A stretch of 64,000 nt of DNA, from positions 806,001-870,000 of the forward strand of contig PQWQ01000015.1 in NCBI GenBank assembly GCA_002943765.1. Direction: 5' to 3'. Within the stretch, counting starts at the first letter, position 1. The number at the start of each line of letters is the position of its first letter. The notes below the pieces were generated by a model that saw only the letters and a list, made by a program, of their open reading frames with translations, searched no databases and was not told the DNA's origin. A program made the translations under genes and the position numbers. The stretch comes from Psoroptes ovis. Lineage: Eukaryota > Arthropoda > Arachnida > Sarcoptiformes > Psoroptidae. Positions 1 to 14,507 of this stretch are shown one piece after another.

Positions 1-1066
1 CGAATGAAATCATTGCAATCAATTTGAGAGTCAAAATGAAAATTACCGATGAAATGGATAGGAAAAAAAATGATTATGTTTGATTATGATGTGAAGTATT
101 GATGTTTGTGTGTGTGCGAGCATGTAACGTCAATGATCCGATGAATTTTTTTTTGAATTTCTTTCATTTCATTGGAATTATCATCATCATCATCGTAATC
201 ATCATAATAATATGAACCATTAAATTGGCCAAAATTTTTTTTTCCTTTCATTCATTTAATATCATTGATGTGTGTTGTATGTTGTGTTAGTTGTATTAAG
301 TCATAATAAACGATAATAACTTGTACACACATAAATACATGATAGGGTACATCATCATCATTTGTCCATTAAAGATGAATTTTACTTTCGATTTTTACTT
401 TTCATTTCTTACACTTGTTTTTCAATATTTTCTTTTGAAAAAAGTTTCGGTGAAATTACAAAATATTTTCCTTTTTAATAATCGAAAAATAAAGAAATTT
501 CACAAGAAAATCAAAAGTCAAAAAAAAACTTCGAAATACAAAATGCGATATTAAATATAAACAACATTTAATAAAGCAGCAATGATTTACCGGACATTTT
601 GCCCTACAGTTACATTTTACTTAGTAATGTTTTAAATATCTAAAAGCAAGTAGAAAAGTGGAAATGAAAAAAAAACATAATTTTTGGTCACCAATTACTT
701 TGTCTCCGATATAATTAACGCTGAATGATGGTACAAATGTTCATGGATGAGCATAATTGTCGCCCAAACATTAGGAGAAAAAGTTTGTCATAAATGTTTG
801 TGTAGAATAATTCATTTTCATTTCTATGCTATTCAATCTTACTGATGGTCGATTAAGGAAAAAGTCCAAATAAAAAAAGAATTGATGGACCAAAATGAAT
901 TTTGTTTTTAAATTTCCATCAATCCAAATGATTATTGAATTTCAAAGATTCGTAAATTTCATAGTATTAAATACATGTGTTGTGTGATGGTTGATTCATT
1001 TAGTTTAGTTTTAATAATTATTAAGCCAAAAAAAAATTAATGGCTATCATTTTGATCCATATTAGA
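1..1066. other. Intergenic region left of the tRNA gene
   Basis: No supportable gene. Mostly A/T runs and short (ATC)n tracts. The part at about 570-800 is less monotonous than its surroundings and keeps short open frames on both strands, but none has a start, splice site or recognisable motif, so I call no gene there. Confidence 0.5.
1028..1036 (-). terminator. RNA polymerase III terminator of tRNA-Gly
   Basis: Nine consecutive A on the plus strand, which is a run of nine T on the tRNA coding strand, about 30 nt past the tRNA 3' end. It is the first run of four or more T downstream of the gene, as expected for a Pol III stop. Confidence 0.6.
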
Positions 1067-1162
1067 TGCGTCGTCCGGGAATCGAACCCGGGCCGCCCGC
1101 GTACTTCCGATCAATGTTATCATCGATGGCAGGCGAGCATTCTACCACTGAACCAACGACGC
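1067..1162 (-). tRNA. tRNA-Gly (anticodon GCC) with a 25-nt intron
   Basis: On the minus strand the sequence folds as a tRNA. The 7-bp acceptor stem pairs GCGTCGT with ACGACGC and the discriminator is A. The A-box region reads TGGTTCAGTGG and the B box/T arm reads GGTTCGATTCC. Without the intron the anticodon arm is CTCGC-CTGCCAC-GCGGG, which places GCC at positions 34-36. A 25-nt insertion at 1102-1126 interrupts the loop directly after position 37, the canonical place for a nuclear tRNA intron. The mature RNA would be 71 nt before CCA addition and would decode GGC/GGU glycine codons. The internal promoter boxes and both arms are intact, so this looks like a functional gene and not a tRNA-derived repeat. 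An intron in tRNA-Gly(GCC) is unusual for animals, where introns are best known in Tyr, Leu(CAA), Ile(UAU) and Arg(UCU) tRNAs. Confidence 0.93.
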
Positions 1163-2580
1163 TTCGAAACGGATGCAAATTTTGAATGAAAATTAGACAA
1201 TTTCACTCATAAAGATCCGAATTCATCCGATTCCTTATTGAACCATTGATTACCATCTTATAATCATTGGATTCGTAGGATCAATTTTTAATTTAAAAAT
1301 ATTATATAATAATATAAAATTGCAAATATGATAAAGTTCAGAGCGATTATAAGAGCAATAAGATGATTGCTGCAACTGCAACAAAAGAGATGCAACAAAA
1401 AAAAACCTGTTTCAATAAACGTTGGTTTTTTTTCTCGCAAACAAATAGAGAAAAGATGAAAATATTGAAAAATGTAAACCAAACCAGATTATCTATCTAC
1501 CAAGCTATTAATGGTATTTTGCTTAATAAATTGATAATAATGATGATCATCATCATCATCATCATAATCACAAGTTTTTGATAATTTATTTTCTTTCAAT
1601 AATCTTCAATATAAAAAAAAACATATGGAAAATTCTCAATTATTTCAACAACAAAATGAAAGTATTCTTTATTCATTCTCGTATAAAGAAACTAAAGGAA
1701 TAAAATACACAACAGCAGCAACAGCTATAATGATAAACGTCAATCATACAAATGAATATTAATGGATTGAACAACAAATAAATAAAGCAAACAAGCAAGC
1801 AAGAATTGATGAAAAATAATAGTTTTTTGTTTTATTCTATTCATCTATTTTTCTATTCCAGAAATAACTATCGTTTGGTTGTTTAACCATTGATGTGATA
1901 ATAATAAAAAAAAATAATAGAAAAAAAATAGAAATGAAAAGTTTTCTTTTCATTTTATCTTATTAATGTCTTATTATTATAAATTTGAAAGTAAAAGTTA
2001 TCGTTATCATCATCATCATCATCATGATCATAATCATTTTCCATCAATCGTTTTTTTGTATTTGTGTTTTTCGTTTTAAACATAAGTTAAGTATAAACGA
2101 AAAAAAAAAATTCAGTTGTAATCATTATATAATCATTATACATACATTATTTGTTCGAAACACAGAGCAGCAAAAATAGTTAAGCATCCATTTAAACATC
2201 AAAAATTTTCTATTAAATTTTTCTTTATTTAGTTTCGTTCAAGATCATATTGGAAATTCAATTCAATTTATTTTGTTCGAAGAACCAACAAAACAAAAAA
2301 AATTGATTCTTGATTGTGTCAAATGTGATTTTCTCCCTCTCTCGCTCTTTTCGCTCAGCTTTCTAAATTCAAAATTTAATCGATTTAGATGGATGGATGA
2401 GTTAAAGCAAAAATTATTTCGTTTTGTTCTTTTTTTGAAGTAAATTTTCTTCAAATTACTACATCAAATATGATTTTTAAGGGTTAGTCAAAGACTGAAA
2501 TAGTGGAAAAATAAAATAAAATGAAATTACAGAGAGAATTTCATGAATTTTAAACACATCTACAGACACACAGTCACATA

Positions 2581-2613
<33 letters not shown>

Positions 2614-5600
2614 TTAATGAATTTTTCTAACTCTTTTTATCGTCTTTATTTGAAATAAAATCGATAAAATTTTTAATGTATTCATTCAATTGAATCAAAT
2701 AATGATAATAATAATGATAATCATAATAATAGTAATATAATTCACTTAGATAGATGGAAAGCAATGAAAAAAAAATGATCATTATTTGAAATTTGGTTAA
2801 AATTTATAACGTTTTTGTGTTTTTTCTATTCCAATTTCTTTTCGTTTTTCAGTTCATTCTTAATTCAGAGCCAGTTTTTATTTTATTGAAGAAAAATTCA
2901 TGTCAATTTTATCTGAAACACAGCACAGATTTCTTTAAATTCTTTAATTTATGATCGAAATTTTTTTTTTTGTTTCGATTTGAATTTATTTATTTATTTA
3001 TAATTCAATATGGATTATTATCATCATTATTATTTAATTCATTAATTTCTTTTTTTTTTCGTTGGCAAAAATAGATGATAATCGATGCAGTAATGGCAAT
3101 AATAATAACAACGATAATAATGATAATAATAAAAATGATATAAATTTAAAATACAATTTATTTGATCGTATTTCCGTTTGTAATTCTCTACATTTTTTTT
3201 TTGTAATTGAAAATATTATGGGGAAAAATTTATGAAAAAAAAAATATTCCGATATTCAATGATAAAGATACAAGAAAAAAAAATGGAAAAAAAATGAAAT
3301 GAATCGATTATACCATTGGGAACAATTTTCAATCATTGGTTACAATGAGAATAAACAAAAATATGACGATGAAACAAGATAAATTTTCATTTTTTTATTT
3401 GTCGAGAGTGAAAATCTGGAAATTTATCAAAATTAAAATCACCTTAAAGAATCAATGATCGTCTATTGAGATAAATTGAATTGAATACAATTGATACTTA
3501 TTTTATTATTTTTTGCTTATCAACTCAGATATATTTTATTTCAAAATCAATACATTTTGTATTGAACAATGAAATGTTAAAAAGCAATGAATTTCAATGA
3601 TTTTATAATAGGATCAAACATTCACCAAAAAAAATGTGACAATGGTCACACGCACAAATACACACACACACATAACCAAACATTGATTGATTTCTCAAGA
3701 GAATCGAAACTGACAGTATTTTGTCTATATGTGTGTGTGTGTGTTCATCTTTGTGTGTCGAAGTATAACGCAAATTGAACCAAAAAAATAAAATAAAATA
3801 TATATTGAACCTCGTGGGGACACATGGACCATTATCATTTGCGAATAGTAACAATGACAGCATCAGCAACTACAATGAAAATAAATCTACATTTATTTTA
3901 TTTTTATATATTTCATCTTTATTATGTAATCAATCAGTTCATAATAGATGGCTTTTGCCAGTATTGAATGACTGAATAAGTAGCGTTGTTGTTTATAATG
4001 AAAGTGAAATGAATGGATGAAAATTAAATGTCAGGTTTTAACAAGCTAAACTAACTATTATTATAACTAGCTTATCACATTTTTATTGAATTCACAGTAA
4101 ATTTTCGAAATCATTCATTCATACTGAAATTGTTTTTTTTTCTTTTTCGATTATTTTATTCAATTTTCTCGAGTAGTAAAGAAGAATTCATCTTCGAAGA
4201 ATCTTAGAATATAAAGTCAACAATGAAGAATGAAAAAAAAATAAGATTATTTTCTTTTTTCACTTCATCGTAAGATTCATTTCAAATATTATTATAAATC
4301 AATCAGCCATGATAACATGTATTGGACATACATGAATAAAAGTATTTTTTTTTTCGTCTATTCAAATTCAATCGAAGAAAAAAAAAGAGATCAATTCACG
4401 GAATTTCGAATAGTCATTGAAGAATGGAATTGAATAAAATATAATTATAATTATATTTTGTTAATCACTTTTAATTAGAAATTTGCTTTTTTTTGGCAAT
4501 TATTCACATAGGAGTTATCACATTAAATCACAGAAAAGCTAAAAGAAAAAAAAATATAAATTGAAATGTCATATGAAAAATTCATTGAAGTATTCAATTG
4601 TCATTTCAAATGATAATAAATCAAAATGATTTAATTGTATATATTGTGTATACGATTTGTAATTCTATAGTTTGATTTGTTCATCATTGTTTCTGTATAA
4701 TGGAAATGAATTTTTTTTCGAAATTCAAAGATCGCATCATCATCAATCATTTATAAAAATAAAATCAATAATAATAATTATTAAAATTATAAATGGATCA
4801 AAATGGATGGCCAATCACCAAAATACACGTGTAATTATGCATATGCTGTCGGGGGAAAATTTGATATTTTCTAAGAAAACATATAACTATTTTTATTAAT
4901 ATTCAATATGATTCAATTTATCATTATTTCATAAATTTACGAGCAATGATGAATGATGAATGATCATCATGGTAGATGGACAATGTTCATTTCTCATTTA
5001 GGTCCAAGAAAGGGAGAAAAAAATCAATCTTGGAATTGAAAAAAAAATTATGACGTTCTTTCTTGCTTACAAAATGATCTGGTTGATGCCATGATGTTTT
5101 TGCAGCTTTGCTTACATAAAAGTGAACATTCATTCATTCTAAACAAATGAATAATGCTTCAGTGAATGAAGAATTTAATCAATATATTATTCGAAATCAT
5201 ACTTCCATCACATAATTTTCATAACAATTTCAATGTCTGTCGATGTTTTTCGGGTTTCAAATAGAAAAAAAAACTGAAAAGAAAATCGTACCACTACTAT
5301 CAATTATCATCCGGAATCTTATGATAAAGCCAAAAAAATGGAAAAATTCTGCGCCATTATGATGACTATTGGGTATATATTGAATATCTGTGTATGCGCG
5401 CATTTTACACACAAAATGCTTTCATTTTCATTTCTTTTCAAAATTTTTTTGTTTCGATGAATTTCAGTCATGATTTAGTAGTGAAATGGATTTTTTTTTT
5501 CATTTTTCAAATGTGAGCGCGAATCATGAATTATTATTTTATTTGGTGTTTCATTCCTATTTCAAATGATTCTTCATTGAACATCTTAGGAAAAAAATAA

Positions 5601-6416
5601 TAAATAAAAGCTTCAACTTGTCAATTTTCATTGAAAAATTATCGAAAAAATAAAAAGATAAAAATAATAAAATTGTACAAAGTGATTTGTGTTTTTTTCG
5701 GTTTTGTTTCGCTTAATTCATCGCTGTTCATTCACATTTGTATTTGACCATTTCGATTTCTTTTTAATTTATTCGACGGTTAATTATTTGGAAAATATCG
5801 AAAAAAATTATACAAACTTTAAGTAATTATGATAATAATATTTAACATACGATCATCAATTATCATTCATGATGAATGAAAAATGAAATCAAAAATGATT
5901 TTTTTTTCAGTGAAATTACATTATTTTTAAATGATAAAAATGAAACTTTTTTTTTGGTTATTTCTTCATGTGTACCACCAAAAATTGAATGAAACAATGT
6001 GTCAATAATAATATTTTCATTTTGATTATATTTGATTCAATACAATTATTTGATGGAAAAACGAAAGTGTTTTTATATTCATTCATTGAACCATTATTCA
6101 GAATTCAGAAATTATAATTATTGTGGAAGTTTCTTTTTGTTTCAAATGTTTCAAATTCATAAACGAATATGAATGATTGACAATCAATATAAAGTTTTTC
6201 ATCATTTTTCTTATTTGTTTGTTTAACAATACCAATCTTTGTTAAAAATTTGTCTGATAAAAATGATAAAAGTTTTGTATATCATATGTTATTACAATCA
6301 TTTTCATGATTTTGAATGAAAAATAATGATAATTGTGATGATCGATTCAATCTTAAATAATAATATTATAATAGAAAAAAATCATACATCATCATTGTGT
6401 AAATATTCAATTCAAA
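1163..6416. other. Intergenic region upstream of neuroligin-like gene A
   Basis: No gene is supported. It holds A/T runs, scattered (AAT)n and (ATC)n tracts, an (AC)15 repeat and a CT-rich stretch near 2328-2358 (GAGA-like on the minus strand) that could be promoter-associated. Open frames of about 60-90 codons here have the Phe/Ile/Lys/Tyr composition expected of chance frames in AT-rich DNA. The untranslated 5' exons and promoter of gene A should lie here, but I cannot place them. Confidence 0.55.
2582..2611. repeat. (AC)15 microsatellite
   Basis: Uninterrupted dinucleotide repeat of 30 nt. Likely polymorphic in length; no other role seen. Confidence 0.95.
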
Positions 6417-7179
6417 ATGCAAAAATACAATGATTCATTCAATATATCGAAATTATTATTAAAATTCTTATATTTATCAATTCTTTGTGCATTATTTATT
6501 CACAAAATGCCTTCATTGAAATCATCAATGATTTTTTCAGATGCGTTCATTATAAATCCAAATCAAAATCAAAAACAACAACAACAACGACAAGAATATG
6601 ATCAAAAATTATTTGATAATTTAATGAATGATCAAACAAATTATTATTATCGAACAAAATCTAATCAAAATGATTTTGATCGTAAATTATCATCAACTAT
6701 TGTTAAAATAAAATACGGTCTATTACAAGGCTTAATTGTACGAATGGACAAAAATCTTGAAAACAATCGAAAATTTAATGATAAATCAATACGATTACAA
6801 CCGATCAAAGCTTATCTTGGCATACCATATGCATCACCACCGACAGGGGCCTTACGTTTTATGCCGCCCGTAACGCCAACACATTGGCGTGGTATTCGTT
6901 TAGCAAACGAATTGCAACCATTATGTCCACAACGTATACCATTTTTGAATTTAGTTTTAAATCAAACGACATCAACAGAAGCATTAAAATTAATGCCATT
7001 ATCAAGATTTGAATGGTTAAGACGTATAATACCATTAATGTTGAATCAAAGTGAAGATTGTTTATATTTAAATATTTATACACCAAATTTAAGTGATAAT
7101 GAATGGTTAGACATTTCAAATGATGATCAAAATAATCAAATGCAAAATGATGATAATCAAATATTATCAAATTTAAAAG
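6417..7179 (+). CDS. Gene A exon 1: signal segment and start of esterase-like domain
   Basis: Encodes residues 1-254 plus one base. After the signal segment comes a Gln/Asn-rich linker of about 60 residues, then the domain start (KIKYGLLQGL) and the conserved YLGIPYA and PPTGALRFMPP motifs. Cys170 and Cys215 (in SEDCLYLNIY) match the family's first disulfide pair. The donor is AAAG|GTAAAT, phase 1. The raw frame ends two codons into the intron, so the splice is required. Confidence 0.9.
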
Positions 7180-10100
7180 GTAAATAATTTCATTTTAATT
7201 CTTTTTCATGAATAAAAAATACTAAAAATCGTGATCATCATTATTCAATGAAGATGATATATGATGAGAAATAAAATTCCTAATAATAATCATTTTCTGC
7301 CTGCTGATTTTTTTCTTTAATGAAATTATGATTATTACCACCATACACCACTCTCACTATAACCATATGATCTAATTTAAATTTTTGCATAATTTTTTAA
7401 ATAAACAAGGTTACAAATGAGAAAAAAACAATATCTAAACAATAATTCATCATTCAGATGAATTTTATTTACATTTTTCTTTCGTAATTTTTTCGTTTTT
7501 TTTTTCATATCTTTCATTCATTTCAAGCTTCATTTCACTCTAGCAGTATATCTTCCTAATAATAATGCTTCATCATAGTGTTAGTTTAACATTTATAATT
7601 TAGGTCATTTAAAATGTCAAAAATCAATATTAATGAATTCAAAATTAAAATAAAGAAGCAAAAAAAAAAAAAAATTAATGATAATAATTTAAACAGACAT
7701 AGCATAATGATGAAAGAAAAAAAAATTAAATTTCATCATTAAATGTCATCATCATCATTTCAAATATAAACTTTTTCGGTTCAAATCTAAATCAAATTTC
7801 AAATCAAACATTGATCAAATGAATTAAGGATCACGATTCTTAAATTCTTAGATGATTATTATTATTATTATTATCATCGTTATTATGATGATGTGAATAA
7901 ATGAAACAAAACACGAAAATTAGAGAATAAAGAATGAAAATGAAATGAAAAAAAAAATTATCTTTCAATTGATTTACATTTGAGAAATAGAAAAAAGTCT
8001 GTTTCCATCAATCGATTTTCCCATTAAAAATTGAATTTATTGAACACATTGACACACACACACACACACATTATGGAATGAAATGACTACGATATACTCA
8101 ACTATTCTTTTATTTCAATCCATTTCCATCGATTTTTTCTTTATTCTAATATAAAATCATATGATTTTTGTTATGTGTGTAATATATTTGAACAATCATT
8201 TTTGATTGTAATCTATCGTAAATGTATCGATCATATATTGTTCAAAATCGAAAAAAAAACAAATTAATATTGTTTTTTTTAATTGACATTGTACATATTG
8301 AACAATATTAATTTGTTCTGTACAAAATCAAATTCATGCAAACATGAATTAAATCGATGAATATTCAATAAAAATAATAATACTAATATTTTTGTGTATG
8401 TGTACAAATTATTGATGTGAAATATTGTGAGTTTGGGCACCAAATTTCGACCAATTATTGGCAATAATAATAATCTAATAATCGATTATTAGTATCAATA
8501 TGTGTTCGAACTACAAGAAAAAATTCAAATCAATGAATGCAACATTGGTTGGTTGAGTAAATGAACAGAGAGAAAGCAAAAACCACAAAATATCATTAGT
8601 TTTTCAATGGCAAATAGCAGCAAATTTTTTTCTCGTTGAATTTCTTCGATATTTCACTATAACAACATGGATTTTGTTGCTGTTTATTCCAATCTTTTTT
8701 TTCATTTCATTTCATTTATTTTCCCATTTTTATCGTTGTCGATTTAATTTCTTTTCTATCCTCTGTGTGTATCAAATGTATTTAATAGAGAATAGAATGA
8801 AAGAATGAGAGAAAAAAAAAATACAAAATATTTCAATCCAACAACGAAAACAACAACAAATATCTTTGTATGTATGGATATGGATGGATATATTTTGTGA
8901 AAGAAAGAACGAAAGAATGATGATTATAATGATTTTAAAAATTGTTTTTGACATTTTTTTTTTCATTTTCATTCAGTTTCAGTAATAATAATAATAATAA
9001 TAATGAAAAAATGGAGATAAAGAGAAAAAGGAATGAAAAAAAAAAATATAAGAAATAATGATTGTATGGAGCATGAAAGTATCACTGTAATATTTAATGT
9101 TGAAATATTTGAAAAAATGAAATTGAATGAATGAATATTGAATATTCAATCGAAAACACACATAGACACACAGACATACATAAATTCACTGAAATTTAAT
9201 TCGTTTGTATATTTTTAACCCTTTTATTCATTGTATGAATTTCTGAAATTCCTTAGCATTTTTCATATTCATACAAACGGAAAAAATATTTTTATTTTTT
9301 CCAAGAAAAAAAAATGACATAACTGTACTGGTATCATTGTATCAGAGTTTCGTTTCATTTTTCGGTGATTTCTTATTCTATTTTTATGCATATCATCATC
9401 ATCATCATCATAATAATCATTATCTATTAGGGTATATGAATGTAGGCATGAATAGAAATAAGAAAAGAATGAAAAAACAGAAAAAAATTTCATTGAATTT
9501 GAATATTTTATTATCATCATTTTTTTTTCTTGCATTTCACATCAATAATAATGTTTGAAAATAGAATATTTGAAAAATTTTGATTTTCCGAGAAAAAAAA
9601 TTTCAAAGAAAAAAGAATTCATCGAACCGGATTCATTTCTTGAAATGATTGAAATTCAAATGAATTTCATATGAGAGAAATATAAGGAATAGAAAATGAT
9701 TTGAAAATAACAGAATAACAGATATAATCAATTTGATTCAAAATGATTATTATCAAAAATGATTGAAATAACTATAATAATAATAATAGTAATAATGGTT
9801 ATAAAAAAATAACAAACAATTTCGTTTCGTTTTTTTTTTTCAAAGAAACAAAAATCCATTCATCACTCAAATCATTGAATTCTATGAAGAAAAAAAATCT
9901 AAGAACAAAGCGACTAGAAAAACTAAGGAGAAAAAACTATGATTTCAAACGAAATAAAATTGAAAAAAAAGATAAAGAATTTAATTTAATTTTCTTCACG
10001 AAACTTATAATTTTCTTTTCTTTTCTTTATCATTTAACAACTTCTTTACACACATTTCACACCATTTTTAGTTAATAAAAATGATGGTAAAGATAACAAC

Positions 10101-13100
10101 AACGACTATCATCATCAACAGCATCGGCAACAAAGACAACCGAATCAAAATAAAAAACATGAAAATCAAGCCAAATCATCATCATCATTCAATGTTAATG
10201 ATGTTGATGAAGACGATGATGATGATGATGATGGTGATGATGATAATAATAATGACAATGATGATGAAGATGATGATATTGACAATGATGATACGAGAAC
10301 AATTTCAAATAATAATAATAATAATGATGAATATAATGATGAATCCAATAATAATAATAAAAATCATAATAATAATAATAATAACAAGAATGATGATGCC
10401 GATATGTACAATGATGATGTCGATGATGATGATGGAATAAGAATAAGTGAAGAAAATACACTCGATACGATCATACGAATTGACAATAATAATAATGATA
10501 ATGATGGAAATGATAATAATAATAATCAAATACATTTATTAAATAAACGAGAATCATCATCATCATCATTATTATCATCAATTCATCATCAAATAAATAA
10601 TCATCATCATCATAATCATCATCATCAGCAACATCAAGAATGTAATGAAAAATCAAAACGACATACATCGATGATGAATAATGAAACGAAGAGGAGAAAA
10701 AAATTTCCAGTCATTATATTTTTGACCGGTGAATCATATGAATGGAATCCCGGTTCATTATATGATGGATCAATATTAGCCAGTTTTGGACAAGCAATCG
10801 TTGTAACACTGAATTTTCGTCTAGGAATATTAGGTGAGTATTATTTAAAGCCGACGAGTGAAAAAAAAATTTTAAACAAATTAATTAAATTGAATGGTTG
10901 AAGCAATTAATTTCTCTTCCTATTCCCGTTTTGTTTCGAAAAAATTCTTTTATTTTTAATGAATTTGATAACGACAACAGCTACAAAACAAGCAGAACAA
11001 TGATCAGATAGAAAAAAATCTGAAAACTTTTGGCTCTTTGTCGTAAATTTGACATTTTTCTGTTTTTTTCACATTTCTTTCTATTTGTTTGTACAGAATT
11101 CAGTTTTGTTCCACTCGAACTAACCTCGAATACATGATTACTGTTGTTGTTTTTTGATTTTTTCTATTATTTTTGTCTTCGCAAAATTTGATTCAGCTAT
11201 TTTTCTTTTTCATTTTACTTCAATGCATAATATGTCAAATGTCATGAACATGCGATAAGAAACAATGGCAGTAATGACAAATATTTACAATATCAATGTC
11301 GTTATATCATTTTAATGGCCGGCATTGTTTCATAATGGAGAGAAAAATCGAAATAAACTAGGGAAAAATATATGAAAATAATGATAAGAAACGAATAGAA
11401 ACCACATAAAATTATTGAAAAGATATATATTCTAGAATCTAGATTTATTTTGAATTCGTCTTTGAATTTCAAAGAATGATCACATCAAGCACATCATCAC
11501 ACAGTGTATCACAATGTGAATACGAGAAAAAATAAACGAATAAACATGAGAATGAAAATGCGAGAAAACACACACACACACACACATACACACTTGAATC
11601 ATAGATTCAAAACACACACATCAAAATGAAGAGAGAAAAATAGTGAAAAGAAGAGAAAAAATTATTGCATCCATCACATGATATGTTCAAATAAATATAA
11701 ATATTATTTTTCAAAATGTGATATCATTGAAAATTTTGAAATTGAACAAAGAATCGAAAAAAAAAATGGAAGAAAATAGGAAATATTTGAGTGTTTTTTT
11801 CTCGTTTGTATTTTATTGAAATAAAATAGAATTGAATGCAAAGAATGAATGAATGAATGAATAGATGTCCAATCATTTTCAAATTTTCTTAAAATGTATT
11901 ATAATTTATTTTTCAAGTTTTTTTTTTTTTTTTTTTGATTCAAGTTTCAATCACATTGAAGAATGATAATGCACAATTTTTTTTTTTATTGAATTATTCG
12001 TTGTTTTTTCTCTACTATTCAATATTTTTTTCCTTTGGAAATATATTTCAATATTCGTTTATTGAATTAAAAATTTGATCATTTCCATTAGATCACATTT
12101 ATGATGATGATGATGATGATGATGATAATGTGGTGAATAAATGATTATCGAAAGAAAGAGAAAGAGAGAGAATAATGGAATAAAAAAAAAGAGAAAACCA
12201 AATTGTTTGTTTACCATTAAAATAATAATAATGATTTTTCTTTTTTTTTCGCACTTTTTAAGGATTTTTACCAGCAAATATTGATGGAACTATGCGTGGT
12301 AATTATGGTCTAATGGATCAAGTTGCAGCTCTACATTGGATACATGAAAATGTTGCCGAATTTGGTGGACAATCCGATAACATTACGATTGTTGGTCATG
12401 GTTATGGTGCATCATTAGCACATTTATTAATGCTATCTCCTATGGCTAAAGGTTTGTTTAATAGAGTGATTTTGATGAGTGGTTCTGCATTATCACCATG
12501 GGCGATTGCACGTGATTCAAATGTTTATGCTGAACAAATTGGCAAACAATTAAATTGTTCAATCAAAGTATGATTATTTTTATCAAATTATTTATTTTTT
12601 GGACTGAGTTGTGAATTTAAATTTTCGATTCATTAGAAAAATTCATTAATAATCGATTGTTTACGGACAAAAACTATTGATCAGTTACAATCAGTCGATT
12701 ATCAAGTGCCTGATCATTTAGCTGGATTCGGTCCAATAATTGATGGTATTGTAATACCACAAGAGCCTAGAATTTTAATGTATCATATTCAAAAATCAAT
12801 ATGGTTGCGGCAACATTTTCAGAACCAATCATCATCATCATCATCATCATCATGGTCGACCTTATCATCATCACATATACATCGAATGCATACATCAACA
12901 TTAACAAATTCCAAATCAAATAATCATATCATTAACATTCCAGATAGAGTTTCTACCACATCATTACCAGCTTCTCAACAATCACCACAGCAACAACAAC
13001 AACAACAACAGCAGACATCAAAGTATTATTGGACAACATCGATACCAGATTTAATGGTTGGCATAACAAAATGTGAGATACCGACAGCAATATTTAGTTC

Positions 13101-14476
13101 ACATGAAGAACGTAATGGAATTTCAGTAACACGACGTGATCGATTATTACGAACATTAGTTAGGAATCTTTATGATTATCATCAGCAAGTAAGTTAATAT
13201 TCATAAGAAAATCATCAAATGAATCATGAATAATTTCAATGTTTATATGTAAAAAAAAGGCAATTTTTTATACATTAATCAATGAATATACTGATTGGAC
13301 TAAATCATCGGTCGAACATCCATTAAATCTAATGGATTCATTGATAGAATTATTTTCTGATGCATTAATTGTTGCATCATTAATCGAATCATTAGATCAT
13401 CATTATATTCATTCTTCATCATTATCATCATCATCATCAACAACAAAAACATCAAACAGCTATTTTTATGTATTTGAATATCAAAATGAATTATTCACTA
13501 AACAAAGTTTTCATGAACGCTTAGGTGCATCATACGGTGATGATTTAGCATACATATTCGGTGTACCATTTCTTCTGAACAATTATGGTGATAATTATTT
13601 TTTTACACAACAAAAAAATTTCAACTATGATTCAGTGAAAACAAATGCCAAAATAAAGACGTTACGTTATCCAATATTGGATATATCATCAAATTGGTAT
13701 CCATCTTCCTCTTCATCATCATCATCTACATCGTCAATAACATCAACAACAACAAAATTAGCAAAAAATAATGAAACAATGTATGATTTAGAATTGTGTC
13801 AACAATTCATAACATCATGGATTAATTTTGCAATACGAGGGTAAGTTTTTAAATGAAAAAAAAATATTTCTACTAAAGTAAATAATAATAGATTAACAAA
13901 AAAGTTAGCTTAACTGCATAGCATTTATTTGATATAATTTAGTTTGTTATTTATTTTATTTTTTACTTTTTTTAAATTAAAAATTTATCGATTTTAATTC
14001 CCCAATGAGAATATAAGAGTGAAACAAAAAAAGTAGAACAAATAATGATGAATACGGAAGAAGAAAGCAAAAAGAAAAACAGAAAAAGTGAAATGAAAAT
14101 CTATTCTCTGATTAACAATTAATGATTTTATTTATTTTGATCATTTTTTTCTAATTCTGTAAAACGAAAAAACAAAAAGTGATCCAAATTATGTTCATAA
14201 TGACAATGACGATAATAATGACAATGATTCAATAATGATGACAAAACAACGACAAAACATCAACAAATATCAAACATTTGATAATAATAATAATCACAAT
14301 CAGCAACAACAACAACAACAAAAATATTCATTACAAATGACTAAAAAAACACATGATCAATGGATTAGATTTTATGGTTATCAAACAATATTTACGTCGA
14401 AAAATTCGTTCACCCGCAAAAACGACAATGACCATATGAATGACCGTCACCATCATCATCAACAGCAGTCGCAGTC

Positions 14477-14507
<31 letters not shown>

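Noticed and set aside
10081..10440. 119-codon Met-rich open frame on the plus strand and matching His-, Ser- and Ile-rich minus frames
   Set aside because: Shifted readings of the ATG/GAT/AAT repeats in gene A exon 2. The frame that joins conserved neuroligin sequence is the Asp/Asn-rich one.
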